From Rhodospirillales bacterium (GTDB taxonomy: Bacteria; Pseudomonadota; Gammaproteobacteria; Steroidobacterales; Rariloculaceae), in contig JAHEEO010000215.1 in the NCBI GenBank assembly GCA_024640665.1, positions 1-5,237 on the forward strand: 5,237 bases of DNA. Reading direction: 5' to 3'. Position 1 is the stretch's first letter. Every line of letters starts with the position of its first letter. A program made the translations under genes and the position numbers. Shown here piece by piece: positions 1 through 5,237 of the stretch. Below the pieces are notes generated by a model. That model had not been told where the DNA came from. It ran no database searches and saw nothing but the letters and a program-made list of their open reading frames with translations.

Positions 1-1454
1 CGACCTGGCAAAACGGTGAACGATTTTCGGACATCGCGATATCCGTTGCGACTGCCTACCGCCGTGTAATTTCCGGGTCGTAGCTCGATCTGCGTCGCCA
101 TAAAAGTACCAATGGTTCCGACTCTGTAAACCGTAACATTCGTAAGCCCGTCAGACACGAACTGCACTGGCAGCGGCGCCGTGGCGGCGGCGATAAGCCG
201 ATCGAGATCGGCCAGTTGCTGCGCGAGCTGTGCGCCTCGCGGATCGATTCGAGCAGCTTCAGCGCGCAGACCTTGAGCATCATTCAGCACGGCATCCTCG
301 AACAACAATCGTGGGTTCTCCAGCAGATTTAAAATTTTAACTTCGAGATCACGTCTCGCGCGCGACCTCGCCAGGCCTTCTATAGCGTATTCCAGCGTCG
401 CATCGGTCTCCAGCGCCGCCTCGTACTGCGCAATCGCCTCAAGCCATAGCTCGCGTCTCTCAAAGGCTAATGCACGCACACGAGCCAATGCGATTTGACC
501 AAGCCTCAGTCCTTCTTCAGCTTGAAACAGGCCATCGGCGGCTTCGCTGGAGTTCGGCCGCAACGCTTTCGCCTTGGTGAAATGATCCACCGCCTCTGCG
601 AAACGACTTGCCGACAAAGCAGCGTAACCTTGCGATAAAAACTGCCCGTACCGATAGGCTTCCAAATCACCTTCAGCAGCAGCGAGCGCTTGTCGCGCAG
701 GCGTCCACAGCGGGTCGATGGCCAGCGCCTCGCGATACAGACCCAAAGCACCCGGCAAGTCACCATCGGACTCGAGCCCGTTCGCCTGGCGCATCAATTC
801 GAGCACGGCAGGCAACCGCTCAGCTCTCTGCGTGCCTGTGCGTGCAGCGATGTTGTCTGCGTCAATGGCCAGCGCGATCTCAAATTGAGCCAATGCCTCA
901 TCTGGCGCGGCGGCGGCCAGCGCCGCCTGACCGGCTTCAATTGCCGATTCAAGCAAGCGCTCAGATAACACCAACAGTTCATTACCGATCGCCAACGCCT
1001 GCTCATATGCTGCCGCCGCGCCGCGGAGATCATCGGCCAGATAAGCGTCGTCACCGTTACGCGACGTATCCTGGTACTGCTGCCAAGCGTCACCGCCCCA
1101 CTGCTCGACCCCCTGCGAAAGCAAGCGGTCTTGTTGAGTCAACAAGCCGGCGAGATCTCGCTGCGACTGCGCATCCAGTTCTGCTCGCTCTTGCGAAGAT
1201 AACGGCGGAGGCCCTTCGAACGCTGCTTGTGTCGCAGTCTCAGGTACAACATCGGGCTGTGCACCATCGTTCGCACCCGGCAAAAACACAAAAACGCCCA
1301 CGAGCAAGAAGGCCAAAAGCGTCGCGGCAGCAAGCAACCAAAAATTTCGTTGACGAGACGATCGTGCCGTCGAATCGGTGCCGGCACCACCCGGGCGCGG
1401 GCGCTCGATAGGACGAATGGTCTCCTCAAACAGGCTTTTGTCGTCCTGGCTCAT
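1..1454 (-). CDS. Membrane-anchored TPR protein with C-terminal PEGA-like domain (C-terminus off the window)
   Basis: I translated this by hand: 484 uninterrupted codons run from ATG at 1454-1452 to the left edge, with no stop, so the gene is partial at its 3' end. Residues 1-37 are a hydrophilic tail, acidic then Arg/Pro-rich. Residues 38-58 (FWLLAAATLLAFLLVGVFVFL) form one transmembrane helix. R31, R34 and R36 before it predict a cytoplasmic N-terminus and periplasmic bulk. Five TPR-like helical pairs follow at roughly 134-165, 174-205, 223-257, 269-305 and 322-362, with typical cores such as AAAYEQALAI, ALGLYREALAIDP and AIAQYEAALETD. A helical, probably coiled segment spans 365-424. Residues 427-484 are beta-rich and PEGA-like (VTVYRVG, ELRPGNYTAVGSRNGYRDV). 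TPRs bind proteins, so a scaffold role is likely; partners are unknown. Only a weak AGGG lies upstream of the start, so translation may depend on the gene before it, 39 bp away. I expect the C-terminus to lie a short way beyond the edge, but a further domain cannot be excluded. Confidence 0.88.
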   Translation of the reverse strand, partial: MSQDDKSLFEETIRPIERPRPGGAGTDSTARSSRQRNFWLLAAATLLAFLLVGVFVFLPGANDGAQPDVVPETATQAAFEGPPPLSSQERAELDAQSQRDLAGLLTQQDRLLSQGVEQWGGDAWQQYQDTSRNGDDAYLADDLRGAAAAYEQALAIGNELLVLSERLLESAIEAGQAALAAAAPDEALAQFEIALAIDADNIAARTGTQRAERLPAVLELMRQANGLESDGDLPGALGLYREALAIDPLWTPARQALAAAEGDLEAYRYGQFLSQGYAALSASRFAEAVDHFTKAKALRPNSSEAADGLFQAEEGLRLGQIALARVRALAFERRELWLEAIAQYEAALETDATLEYAIEGLARSRARRDLEVKILNLLENPRLLFEDAVLNDAQGLRAEAARIDPRGAQLAQQLADLDRLIAAATAPLPVQFVSDGLTNVTVYRVGTIGTFMATQIELRPGNYTAVGSRNGYRDVRKSFTVLPG

Positions 1455-1493
1455 CCACTTACCCTAATCTGCCCAACTCAGTGGAGTCGGAAC

Positions 1494-2825
1494 TCAGGCC
1501 TCGGTCTTAGCACTCCCAGATTCATCTGCAATGACTTGCTCTGCTTCATCCGGAACCGGCTCGGTAGTAGTGGCGGTATCTTCAGGGACAATTTGCTCGG
1601 GTTCGAAAAACATCTCGACGTCTTGTGCTGGCAACCCTGTTTCGGAAATGTACAGCTCGCGCAACAAGTTCTTCCACTCTTGATACTGAATATCGGCAGT
1701 ACCGGTTAGCCTGTGCTGCGTTCCCGCAACTTCAACAACGAGTGGCTCTACTTCATCGTCAAAGCTCGCCGAGAGTTCCTCGAGCGTCTCTACATGCAAG
1801 CGTTTTTCTTGACGCCGCGTAGCGCTGGTTCGCAGCATATCCATACCGATGTACATCAAAGTGTCGCGAATCACGCGATCGGAAAAGCCATTGTTGTTCG
1901 AATTATTTCCGTAAACGAATGAAGCAACGATGCTGGCGATGCCCATACCCGTTCTGAATCGAGATGAACGCGTAATCTCACGTATCTGGATGGCTTCTTC
2001 GCGCGAGTATTGTCGCCAGCTATCATAAGACTCTGCAGCGCTGCTGGCGAAGTTGACGTAGTGTTGATTCAACGTTTCGAAGAATAAATGCTCGCGCTGG
2101 CGGGCACGTTGGGTCCGTCCAAACTGCGGGTCGCCGACAGCAGGGAGGCGATTCAATGTGTAACTCCCATCTTTATCGGTAGTGACGTAGTCTGCAAATG
2201 CTTCAGGGCTCAATTCAGCCGCGTATCGCAACGCCGCCACACTGCGAATCCGTGCGGCCTCTTCGGCCGACATTTCCGCTCGGACTGCAGCGAGATCGTT
2301 GGCGATTTCGTTAAACAGATCTTGATAGGGATCCAAGCCACCGTGGCGCATCCGGTTATATGCACCGCCGGGAATCGCCACAGTATATTCATCGTCAATC
2401 CAGATATGGCCATTGGCATCTTTTGCATCGACCTGCACAGCAACGATTTCGCCGTCGGAATGCAATATTTCTGCTACGACATTGATATCGGCCGCAACTG
2501 TAGATTCTGGTGTTACCCAAACCGAGCCCCAATGATTGCTGCGACGCAACGTATCTCGAAGCTGCACGGCGAAGTACAGCGCTTCGGTACGCCGGATCTG
2601 AACGAACGTGCCCTCCTCGATGAGTTCTTCCAACAACTCCATTGCGATTTCGCCATCTGGAACGCCGGGATCGAAAACCACGACACCCACATCCAATAGC
2701 GACGACTCGGCAATGACTTCGTCAGAGGGAACGAGATCGACACTATGCGCGACGAGCACTTCCGAAGTTGAACAACCCGTGAGCGCAAATGCCGTTATTA
2801 GAGTTGCGATCGTTGTAATTCGCAT
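1494..2825 (-). CDS. Outer-membrane lipoprotein of unknown function, 443 aa
   Basis: This complete ORF starts at ATG 2825-2823 and stops at TGA 1496-1494. An AAGGA Shine-Dalgarno (TCCTT at 2833-2837 on the plus strand) lies 7 nt before the start. The N-terminus is a lipoprotein signal: MRIT, a hydrophobic stretch, then lipobox LTGC with Cys18 as the lipidation site. Ser19 at +2 is not an Asp, so outer-membrane sorting is predicted. Residues 45-180 look like a compact alpha/beta domain: VGVVVFDPGVPDGE at 46-59, an IRRTEALYFAVQLRDTL helix at 77-93, HWGSVWVTPES at 98-108, and DPYQDLFNEIANDL at 165-178. From memory, related segments occur in uncharacterised gammaproteobacterial lipoproteins; I cannot verify this here. 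Residues 181-290 are mostly helical and charged. Residues 291-331 are Gly/Asn-rich and partly hydrophobic. Residues 403-443 form an acidic, probably disordered tail. No catalytic motif is recognisable. It lies 18 bp after the repeat lipoprotein gene and 39 bp before the TPR gene, which suggests one operon and a shared envelope function. Confidence 0.88.
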   Translation of the reverse strand: MRITTIATLITAFALTGCSTSEVLVAHSVDLVPSDEVIAESSLLDVGVVVFDPGVPDGEIAMELLEELIEEGTFVQIRRTEALYFAVQLRDTLRRSNHWGSVWVTPESTVAADINVVAEILHSDGEIVAVQVDAKDANGHIWIDDEYTVAIPGGAYNRMRHGGLDPYQDLFNEIANDLAAVRAEMSAEEAARIRSVAALRYAAELSPEAFADYVTTDKDGSYTLNRLPAVGDPQFGRTQRARQREHLFFETLNQHYVNFASSAAESYDSWRQYSREEAIQIREITRSSRFRTGMGIASIVASFVYGNNSNNNGFSDRVIRDTLMYIGMDMLRTSATRRQEKRLHVETLEELSASFDDEVEPLVVEVAGTQHRLTGTADIQYQEWKNLLRELYISETGLPAQDVEMFFEPEQIVPEDTATTTEPVPDEAEQVIADESGSAKTEA

Positions 2826-2843
2826 AAATCTGTCCTTGATTCT

Positions 2844-3770
2844 CTATTGCCGCCCCAAAATACTCTTGTACGCTGTGTACTCATCCCAAAGCGCTGCACG
2901 TAGAAATGGATCCTGCTCTTGCGTGGCGGCTTCGCAAAGCTGGCGCGCCACGGTGTCGGAATCATCACAGCCTTCGACCTGCTGCACGGTTCGCTCGCGA
3001 GGCGCGCCACTGGGTTCACGGTTCATACCGCCTTCCTGGCGCGGATCCGTGTCAAGCGGGTCGCCGGCGACACCGCTACCTTCAGTACCCGCAGCGTCAC
3101 TGAGCACTTCGTCGGCTGCCGAACCGCCGACAGTGCGGGCTATCGCACCCTGCTCTTCAGCGATAACGCTATCGAAGTCGCCGAGCGCTCGATCGAACTC
3201 GTCTTCAGCGCCGGATCCAGCCGTTCGACTGTCGCCAGCCGCATTGCCGCCAAATACGTCTTCTTCGCCTGCGCCGCTGCCGCCGGCCTGCTGGCCGTCA
3301 CCGCCACCATCGGCACCTGCCGAACCGGCTTGCTGGCCGTCACCGGCGCCGTCGGCACCTGCTGAACCCGCCTGCGAACCATCGCCCGCGCCGCCGGTAT
3401 CTGCCGTGCTGCCTGAACCGTCTGACTCGGCGCCACCAGACCCGGAGCCGCCAGACCCGTCTGGCTCACTACCTGCACCGGAACGACCGCCGTCCGCAAC
3501 GCCTTCGTCACCTTCGGACCCGCCTGCGCCGCCAGGCGAACCCGGCGGAAGCCCGGTATCTGCGCCACCCGGAGACGGGATGCCGCCACCCGGAGACGGG
3601 GTGCCGCCGCCTGGAGACGGGGTGCCGCCGCCTGGAGACGGGGTGCCGCCACCCGGAGGCATCGGCATGCCGCCACCCGAAGACCCACCAGACATACTGG
3701 TGCTAGCACAGCCAACCAGCGCGGTCGCAAAACCCGTGATCAGCATTAATCGAATTGACGCAAGCTTCAT
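2844..3770 (-). CDS. Gly/Pro/Ser-rich repeat lipoprotein with short conserved-looking C-terminal cap, 308 aa
   Basis: This complete ORF starts at ATG 3770-3768 behind a strong Shine-Dalgarno and stops at TAG 2846-2844. The signal peptide has a lipobox LVGC with Cys21 as lipidation site and Ala22 at +2, predicting an outer-membrane lipoprotein. Residues 29-190 are a low-complexity, probably disordered stalk rich in Gly, Ser, Ala, Asp and Pro. They include PGGGTPS heptads (39-69) and a 14-residue repeat around GAGDGQQAGSAGAD (127-165). The chain then becomes normal: EDEFDRALGDFDSVIAEEQG at 189-208, likely helical, and a C-terminal cap at 268-303 with CDDSDTVARQLCEAA followed by DPFLRAALWDEYTAYK. 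Cys268 and Cys279 could pair in the periplasm. I recall a similar 'DIVARQLREAA...LWEEY' ending in other gammaproteobacterial proteins, but this is unverified. The architecture suggests a lipid anchor, a flexible spacer and a small binding module. As first gene of the minus-strand operon it is 18 bp from the next. The exact function is unknown. Confidence 0.85.
   Translation of the reverse strand: MKLASIRLMLITGFATALVGCASTSMSGGSSGGGMPMPPGGGTPSPGGGTPSPGGGTPSPGGGIPSPGGADTGLPPGSPGGAGGSEGDEGVADGGRSGAGSEPDGSGGSGSGGAESDGSGSTADTGGAGDGSQAGSAGADGAGDGQQAGSAGADGGGDGQQAGGSGAGEEDVFGGNAAGDSRTAGSGAEDEFDRALGDFDSVIAEEQGAIARTVGGSAADEVLSDAAGTEGSGVAGDPLDTDPRQEGGMNREPSGAPRERTVQQVEGCDDSDTVARQLCEAATQEQDPFLRAALWDEYTAYKSILGRQ
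3285..3395 (-). repeat. 42-bp tandem repeat, about 2.6 copies, inside the repeat lipoprotein gene
   Basis: Two adjacent 42-bp units at 3285-3326 and 3327-3368 share long identical blocks such as TGCTGGCCGTCACCG (plus-strand reading), and a decayed partial copy continues to about 3395. The period is a multiple of three, so the repeat adds 14 residues per unit (GAGDGQQAGSAGAD type) without breaking frame. It probably arose by duplication within the stalk region. Confidence 0.75.
3566..3679 (-). repeat. 21-bp tandem repeat, four full copies plus a degenerate tail, encoding PGGGTPS heptads
   Basis: Four 21-bp units lie head to tail at 3566-3586, 3587-3607, 3608-3628 and 3629-3649. On the plus strand each reads C(A/G)CC(C/T)GGAGACGGG(A/G)TGCCGC, differing at only a few positions. 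A 24-bp variant at 3650-3673 and a 6-bp stub at 3674-3679 follow. Each unit encodes seven residues (PGGGTPS, or PGGGIPS in one), so gain or loss of a unit keeps the reading frame. Near-identity of the copies suggests recent expansion. Confidence 0.85.
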
Positions 3771-3776
3771 TTTCTA

Positions 3777-3784
3777 CCTCCCCC
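3777..3784 (-). promoter_or_regulatory. Strong Shine-Dalgarno of the repeat lipoprotein gene
   Basis: On the minus strand GGGGGAGG lies 6 nt before the ATG at 3770-3768. It is the best ribosome binding site on this strand and, with the signal peptide beginning right after it, fixes the start codon. It suggests the repeat lipoprotein is made in larger amounts than the TPR protein, whose own site is weak. Confidence 0.75.
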
Positions 3785-3823
3785 GAATGATTTCGAGGAC
3801 GACATCAACTAATAACAATGTAC

Positions 3824-3836
3824 TCCGCTTCGCGGA
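3824..3836. other. Short perfect hairpin in the leader of the minus-strand operon
   Basis: TCCGCTTCGCGGA is a 5-bp perfect stem with a 3-nt loop. Read on the minus strand its core is GCGAAGC, a sequence known to form an unusually stable DNA mini-hairpin. No T-run follows on either strand, so it is not a standard intrinsic terminator. It could lie in the 5' leader of the lipoprotein operon if transcription starts upstream of it. Confidence 0.4.
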
Positions 3837-3900
3837 AATTGTCGTCTAGCAGCGACGGGATGATCAACTGCTATCAAGTCGACCGCAAACGCTCTGCAAA

Positions 3901-4018
3901 TATTGCATAAGCGTGCGTTTTGGCGTCCAGCCAGGCCAGCGAAAACTCATACTTATGCAGCGAATCGCAGCCCCTGCCGCTAGCGATGGACCCCGTGATA
4001 GCTGATACTATTGCATAA
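3901..4018. repeat. Three copies of a TTATGCA/TGCATAA motif in the intergenic region
   Basis: TATTGCATAA occurs as an exact 10-bp direct repeat at 3901-3910 and 4009-4018. The core recurs inverted as CTTATGCA at 3952-3959, an exact 8-bp inverted match to TGCATAAG at 3904-3911. The rightmost copy overlaps the candidate -10 element of the DUF4399 gene. The arrangement would suit binding sites for a regulator, but none is identified. Confidence 0.45.
4003..4011 (+). promoter_or_regulatory. Candidate extended -10 promoter for the DUF4399 gene
   Basis: TGATACTAT fits an extended -10 (TG, one base, then TACTAT, which matches TATAAT at the first two and last two positions). No good -35 lies 17 bp upstream, which extended -10 promoters can tolerate. 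Transcription would begin near 4018, leaving a leader of about 25 nt before the ATG at 4043. Confidence 0.35.
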
Positions 4019-4042
4019 CATTCGCGTTCACAGAGGACATCC

Positions 4043-4486
4043 ATGAGAACCATAACACCTATCGCGGGCCTGCTTCTATGGACCATAAGTTTTGCCATAA
4101 GTGCCCAAGAAAACGCGCTGCCGCGCTCGCCAGCACCTGCGGGGGCAAACGTTTACATCATCTCGCCCGCAGACGGTGAAACCGTCTCCGGCCCGGTAAC
4201 CGTCAAATTTGGGCTCAGCGGCATGGGCGTTGCCCCGGCTGGCGTCGAAAGGGCGAATACCGGGCACCATCATTTGCTCATCGACGCCGCGACAATGCCG
4301 TCAAGCGCCACACCGCTTCCGGCCAGTGACCAGGTTGTTCACTTTGGCGGAGGACAAACTGAGACGACGCTCGACTTGGCTCCTGGCACGCATACGCTGC
4401 AGCTCGTGCTCGGCGATCATTTGCACATCCCCCATAATCCACCGGTACGTTCAGCACAGATCACAATTACCGTGACCGCCGACTGA
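4043..4486 (+). CDS. DUF4399 family secreted His-rich protein, 147 aa
   Basis: This complete ORF starts at ATG 4043, 5 nt after a GAGGA Shine-Dalgarno (4033-4037), and ends with TGA at 4484-4486. Residues 1-21 form a Sec signal peptide with cleavage near AISA-QE, so the mature protein of about 126 residues should be periplasmic. The rest matches my knowledge of the DUF4399 domain across its length: SPADGETVSGPVTVKFGLSG at 41-60, GMGVAPAG, the hallmark GHHHLLID at 74-81, VVHFGGGQTE at 98-107, LAPGTHTLQLVLGDHLHIPH at 112-131, NPPVRSAQITITV. The fold is probably an all-beta sandwich. His75-77, 100, 117, 126, 128 and 131 are striking in so small a protein and could bind a metal ion, but no function is established to my knowledge. 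The cysteine synthase gene begins 29 bp downstream with no terminator between them, so the two may be co-transcribed. Confidence 0.9.
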   Translation: MRTITPIAGLLLWTISFAISAQENALPRSPAPAGANVYIISPADGETVSGPVTVKFGLSGMGVAPAGVERANTGHHHLLIDAATMPSSATPLPASDQVVHFGGGQTETTLDLAPGTHTLQLVLGDHLHIPHNPPVRSAQITITVTAD

Positions 4487-4515
4487 TCAGCTGGCCAGCG
4501 CGCTCCGGAGAAACC

Positions 4516-5237
4516 ATGCAGATTCGCGAGGATTTTGTTGACGCAGTCGGTAATACACCACTGATAAAACTCAAAAAAGCGTCAGAACTCACCGGCTGTA
4601 ACATCCTAGGCAAGGCCGAGTTCCTGAATCCAGGCGGTTCCGTCAAGGATCGCGCCGCCAAGTACATTGTTCTCGATGGCGAAAAACGAGGGGTAATCGA
4701 ACCAGGGGGCCTCATTGTCGAAGGCACCGCCGGCAACACCGGCATTGGGCTTGCCCTGGTTGGCAACGCACGCGGCTACCGAACGCTGATACTGATGCCC
4801 AATACGCAGTCGCAAGAAAAAATGGATGCACTCAGGCTCTGCGGGGCAGAGTTGCGGGCCGTTCCAGCCGTTCCATTCAAGAATCCGGACAATTACGTGC
4901 ACATTGCCGAGCGCACTGCGCGCGAATTATCAGGCTCCGAACGGCATGGCGTTCTCTATGCCAATCAATGGGATAATCTGGCAAATCGCGACGCTCATAT
5001 AGACGGCACTGGCCCGGAAATCTGGGCGCAAACCGACGGCAGCGTCGACGGCTTCACATGCGCCGTAGGTACCGGGGGCACGCTGGCCGGCGTCAGCGAA
5101 TTTCTTAAACATAAGAACAAGAAAATCGTGACCGCGGCAGCCGATCCGGACGGGGCAGCCATCTATAGTTGGATCAAAACCGGCGAACTGAAAGGCGAAG
5201 GCAGCTCGATCACCGAAGGCATCGGCCAGGGACGCGT
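4516..5237 (+). CDS. cysK: Cysteine synthase A (O-acetylserine sulfhydrylase), 3' end off the window
   Basis: An ORF of 240 codons runs from ATG 4516 to the right edge without a stop. GGAG at 4507-4510 sits 5 nt before the start. It is a fold-type II PLP enzyme: VGNTPLIKL at 11-19, NPGGSVKDR at 38-46 with Lys44 as the PLP Schiff-base lysine, EGTAGNTG at 69-76 as the substrate loop with Asn74 expected to contact the PLP ring, NQWDN at 150-154, and the phosphate-binding GTGGT at 185-189. SSITEGIGQGR at 230-240 closes the visible part. It should convert O-acetylserine and sulfide to cysteine and acetate in the cytoplasm. EGTAGNTG replaces the PTSGNTG of E. coli CysK, a variant I associate with a broad proteobacterial 'cysteine synthase A' clade; substrate specificity there is less certain. 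About 80-100 residues are missing, including the C-terminal serine motif near the PLP pyridine nitrogen. No cystathionine beta-synthase heme domain precedes the catalytic core. Confidence 0.88.
   Translation, partial: MQIREDFVDAVGNTPLIKLKKASELTGCNILGKAEFLNPGGSVKDRAAKYIVLDGEKRGVIEPGGLIVEGTAGNTGIGLALVGNARGYRTLILMPNTQSQEKMDALRLCGAELRAVPAVPFKNPDNYVHIAERTARELSGSERHGVLYANQWDNLANRDAHIDGTGPEIWAQTDGSVDGFTCAVGTGGTLAGVSEFLKHKNKKIVTAAADPDGAAIYSWIKTGELKGEGSSITEGIGQGR

Larger units (their letters stand above)
3771..4042. promoter_or_regulatory. Divergent intergenic region between the lipoprotein operon and the DUF4399-cysteine synthase pair
   Basis: These 272 bp separate two divergent gene sets and must hold the promoter of the plus-strand pair; the minus-strand operon most likely also starts here. 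It contains a candidate extended -10 for the plus strand (4003-4011), three TTATGCA-type motifs, three ATCAA(C/G)T half-sites (3804-3810, 3863-3869, 3873-3879; the last two start 10 bp apart, about one helical turn), and a small hairpin at 3824-3836. I could not find a convincing -35/-10 pair for the minus strand. No convincing gene lies here. Confidence 0.6.

Noticed and set aside
608..1411. Plus-strand open frame of 267 codons opposite the TPR gene
   Set aside because: Low-complexity Arg/Pro/His-rich translation with no domain, while the opposite strand shows a transmembrane helix and regular TPRs. It is a GC-driven shadow.
3566..3679. Short regular repeats as a CRISPR array
   Set aside because: The units are contiguous without spacers and translate in frame into PGGGTPS heptads, so they are coding tandem repeats.
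3140..3730. Second minus-strand frame of 196 codons within the repeat lipoprotein gene
   Set aside because: A frame-shifted reading of the same repeats giving Arg/Ala/Val-rich sequence without signal or domain.
2608..3849. Plus-strand open frame of 413 codons rich in Pro, Ser and Ala
   Set aside because: It mirrors the GC-rich repeats of the lipoprotein gene; the minus strand has the Shine-Dalgarno, lipobox and natural C-terminal module.
3800..3860. Sigma-70 promoter for the minus-strand operon (for example TGTTAT near the end of the leader)
   Set aside because: No acceptable -35 at 16-18 bp from any -10-like hexamer; the promoter probably exists in this region but I cannot place it.
3874..4098. 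Minus-strand frame of 74 codons across the intergenic region
   Set aside because: It overlaps the DUF4399 start and its promoter, has no clear ribosome site and no recognisable family. Its C-terminal half looks somewhat protein-like, but not enough to call a gene or remnant.
4490..4499. GCTGGCCAGC palindrome between DUF4399 and cysK as a terminator
   Set aside because: It has no loop and no following T-run, so it does not fit an intrinsic terminator.

Overview
The window looks like chromosomal DNA of a Gram-negative bacterium, most likely a gammaproteobacterium. Two genes begin with lipoprotein signal peptides, a third encodes a protein anchored in the inner membrane, and a DUF4399 protein carries a Sec signal. 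The cysteine synthase is of the 'EGTAGNTG' type common in proteobacteria. Base composition is moderately GC-rich and genes are tightly packed. I see no rRNA, tRNA, CRISPR array, insertion sequence or phage gene. The genus cannot be fixed from the sequence alone.

Layout: two divergent transcription units flank a 272-bp intergenic region (3771-4042). On the minus strand, reading right to left, are three closely spaced genes that look like one operon: a Gly/Pro/Ser-rich lipoprotein with tandem repeats (2844-3770), a 443-residue lipoprotein of unknown function (1494-2825), and a membrane-anchored TPR protein with a PEGA-like beta domain at its C-terminal end (1454 down to base 1, cut by the window edge). 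The gaps are 18 and 39 bp. On the plus strand are a small His-rich secreted DUF4399 protein (4043-4486) and, 29 bp later, a cysteine synthase (4516 to the right edge, cut).

How the parts may work together: all three minus-strand products should sit in or face the periplasm. Two lipoproteins, one on a long flexible stalk, could act with an inner-membrane TPR scaffold as an uncharacterised envelope complex. The cytoplasmic tail of the TPR protein has an acidic/Thr/Arg-Pro stretch that could be a phosphothreonine signalling site. This is inference from architecture and gene order; no enzyme domain is visible in the three. The plus-strand pair joins a possible metal-binding periplasmic protein to cysteine synthesis, which may be mere adjacency. 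The shared intergenic region has a plausible extended -10 promoter for the plus-strand pair and three copies of a TTATGCA-type motif, one overlapping that promoter. The strongest candidate for something undescribed is the three-gene envelope cluster.
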